Of a stretch of DNA of 25,348 nucleotides, positions 24,913 through 25,348 are shown one piece after another. The notes under the pieces were generated by a model. It made no database searches and was not told the DNA's origin. It worked only from the letters and a program-made list of their open reading frames with translations. A program made the position numbers and the translations under genes. The stretch is from the NCBI GenBank assembly GCA_903881535.1, contig CAIRTT010000106.1:1-25348 (forward strand), read 5' to 3'. Every line of letters starts with the position of its first letter. The stretch's first letter is position 1. The stretch is from an uncultured Armatimonadota bacterium (lineage in GTDB: Bacteria; Armatimonadota; Armatimonadia; Armatimonadales; Armatimonadaceae).

Positions 24913-25348
24913 ATGAGCTCGCTACGCATTTCCCTCATCACCGCTGCCGCTGCCATGGGACTCACATCTATCGCCAGCCAGCAGGCACCGAAGGTCGCTC
25001 CAGCCACTGAAAAGCCCCTTATCACGGTGAACGCCCTCGCGATTGGTCGCGATAATGACTGTGAGGCAGCCGCGGCAATCGATGTCGACAATGATGGCAC
25101 CCTCGACCTCGTTTCAGGTGATACCTGGTACCGCAACCCCGGATTTGCCCCGCGTAAGTTCCGTGAAATTGGCACTTGGGGCAAGGGCCCAGGCGCGAGT
25201 GGCTACCGGGATGACTTTGCAGACCTCCCTGTGGATGTCGATAACGATGGCAAGATGGACCTCGTGAGTGCCGAATGGGCACGCGAAGAAGTCAGCTGGT
25301 ACAAGAACACCGGTGGGAATGGCAGCATCTGGCCACGCACCGTCATCG
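24913..25348 (+). CDS. Secreted FG-GAP/VCBS-repeat protein, N-terminal part (cut by window edge)
   Basis: From the ATG at 24913 the frame is open to the right edge, about 145 residues. It begins with a signal peptide (MSSLRISLITAAAAMGLTSI). Two repeat blades follow, each with a calcium-binding D-x-D-x-D-G motif: IDVDNDGTLDLVSGDTWY and VDVDNDGKMDLVSAEW. These are FG-GAP/VCBS blades of integrin-like beta-propellers, common in exported proteins of environmental bacteria and often attached to further domains. The full length and any C-terminal domain lie outside the window. The ribosome-binding site is weak. An ATG at 24908 is followed at once by a stop and is not used. Confidence 0.85.
   Translation, partial: MSSLRISLITAAAAMGLTSIASQQAPKVAPATEKPLITVNALAIGRDNDCEAAAAIDVDNDGTLDLVSGDTWYRNPGFAPRKFREIGTWGKGPGASGYRDDFADLPVDVDNDGKMDLVSAEWAREEVSWYKNTGGNGSIWPRTVI

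Overview
This window reads as chromosomal DNA of a Gram-negative-type (diderm) bacterium of moderate GC. The diderm call rests on a BamA/TamA-type POTRA protein, a very long TamB-like protein and a lipoprotein with a clear lipobox. A SARP/BTAD-type regulator with a STAND ATPase, next to a partner-switching phosphatase/kinase, would fit a Terrabacteria-side diderm such as Armatimonadota or Eremiobacterota. That placement is a low-confidence guess. GTG and TTG starts are used with good ribosome-binding sites (TamB, lipA).

Layout. (1) 1-10119, minus strand: acnA - lipA - tamB are packed with 9-bp gaps. After 90 bp follow an ECF sigma factor and then a BamA/TamA-type protein cut by the left edge. 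This joins central metabolism (aconitase, lipoylation) to outer-membrane biogenesis with a sigma factor embedded. (2) 10222-11079, plus: a glycosyltransferase-like protein divergent from acnA. (3) 11094-11987, minus: a phytanoyl-CoA dioxygenase-family enzyme, followed by a second, diverged copy of only its last ~107 bp. (4) 12101-12335, plus: promoter, tRNA-Glu(CTC) and terminator, then a 44-bp repeat of the tRNA 3' end. (5) 12357-17742, minus: a likely four-gene signalling operon encoding a small membrane protein, a SARP-STAND regulator, a PAS-GAF-PP2C-HATPase protein and a STAS antagonist. (6) 17942-19527, minus: a lipoprotein with DUF4382/DUF5666-like domains, a recognisable promoter, a palindrome at the expected transcription start and a strong terminator. 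(7) 19699-23458: a glycan-use cluster, with a sialidase-like BNR protein and an N-acetylneuraminate-lyase-like enzyme on minus, and a GH51 arabinofuranosidase divergent on plus. (8) 23459-24543: about 1.1 kb without a credible gene, holding a terminator, two tandem 281-bp imperfect palindromes at 419-bp spacing and three REP-like hairpins. (9) 24544-25348, plus: a YciI-family protein and the start of a secreted FG-GAP/VCBS-type protein running off the right edge.

The two strongest candidates for something undescribed are the partner-switching operon, whose central protein carries opposing kinase and phosphatase domains and is encoded next to a SARP-STAND regulator, and the tandem fold-back elements interleaved with REP-like hairpins. 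Two smaller recombination scars are also visible: the duplicated tail of the dioxygenase gene and the duplicated tRNA 3' end.
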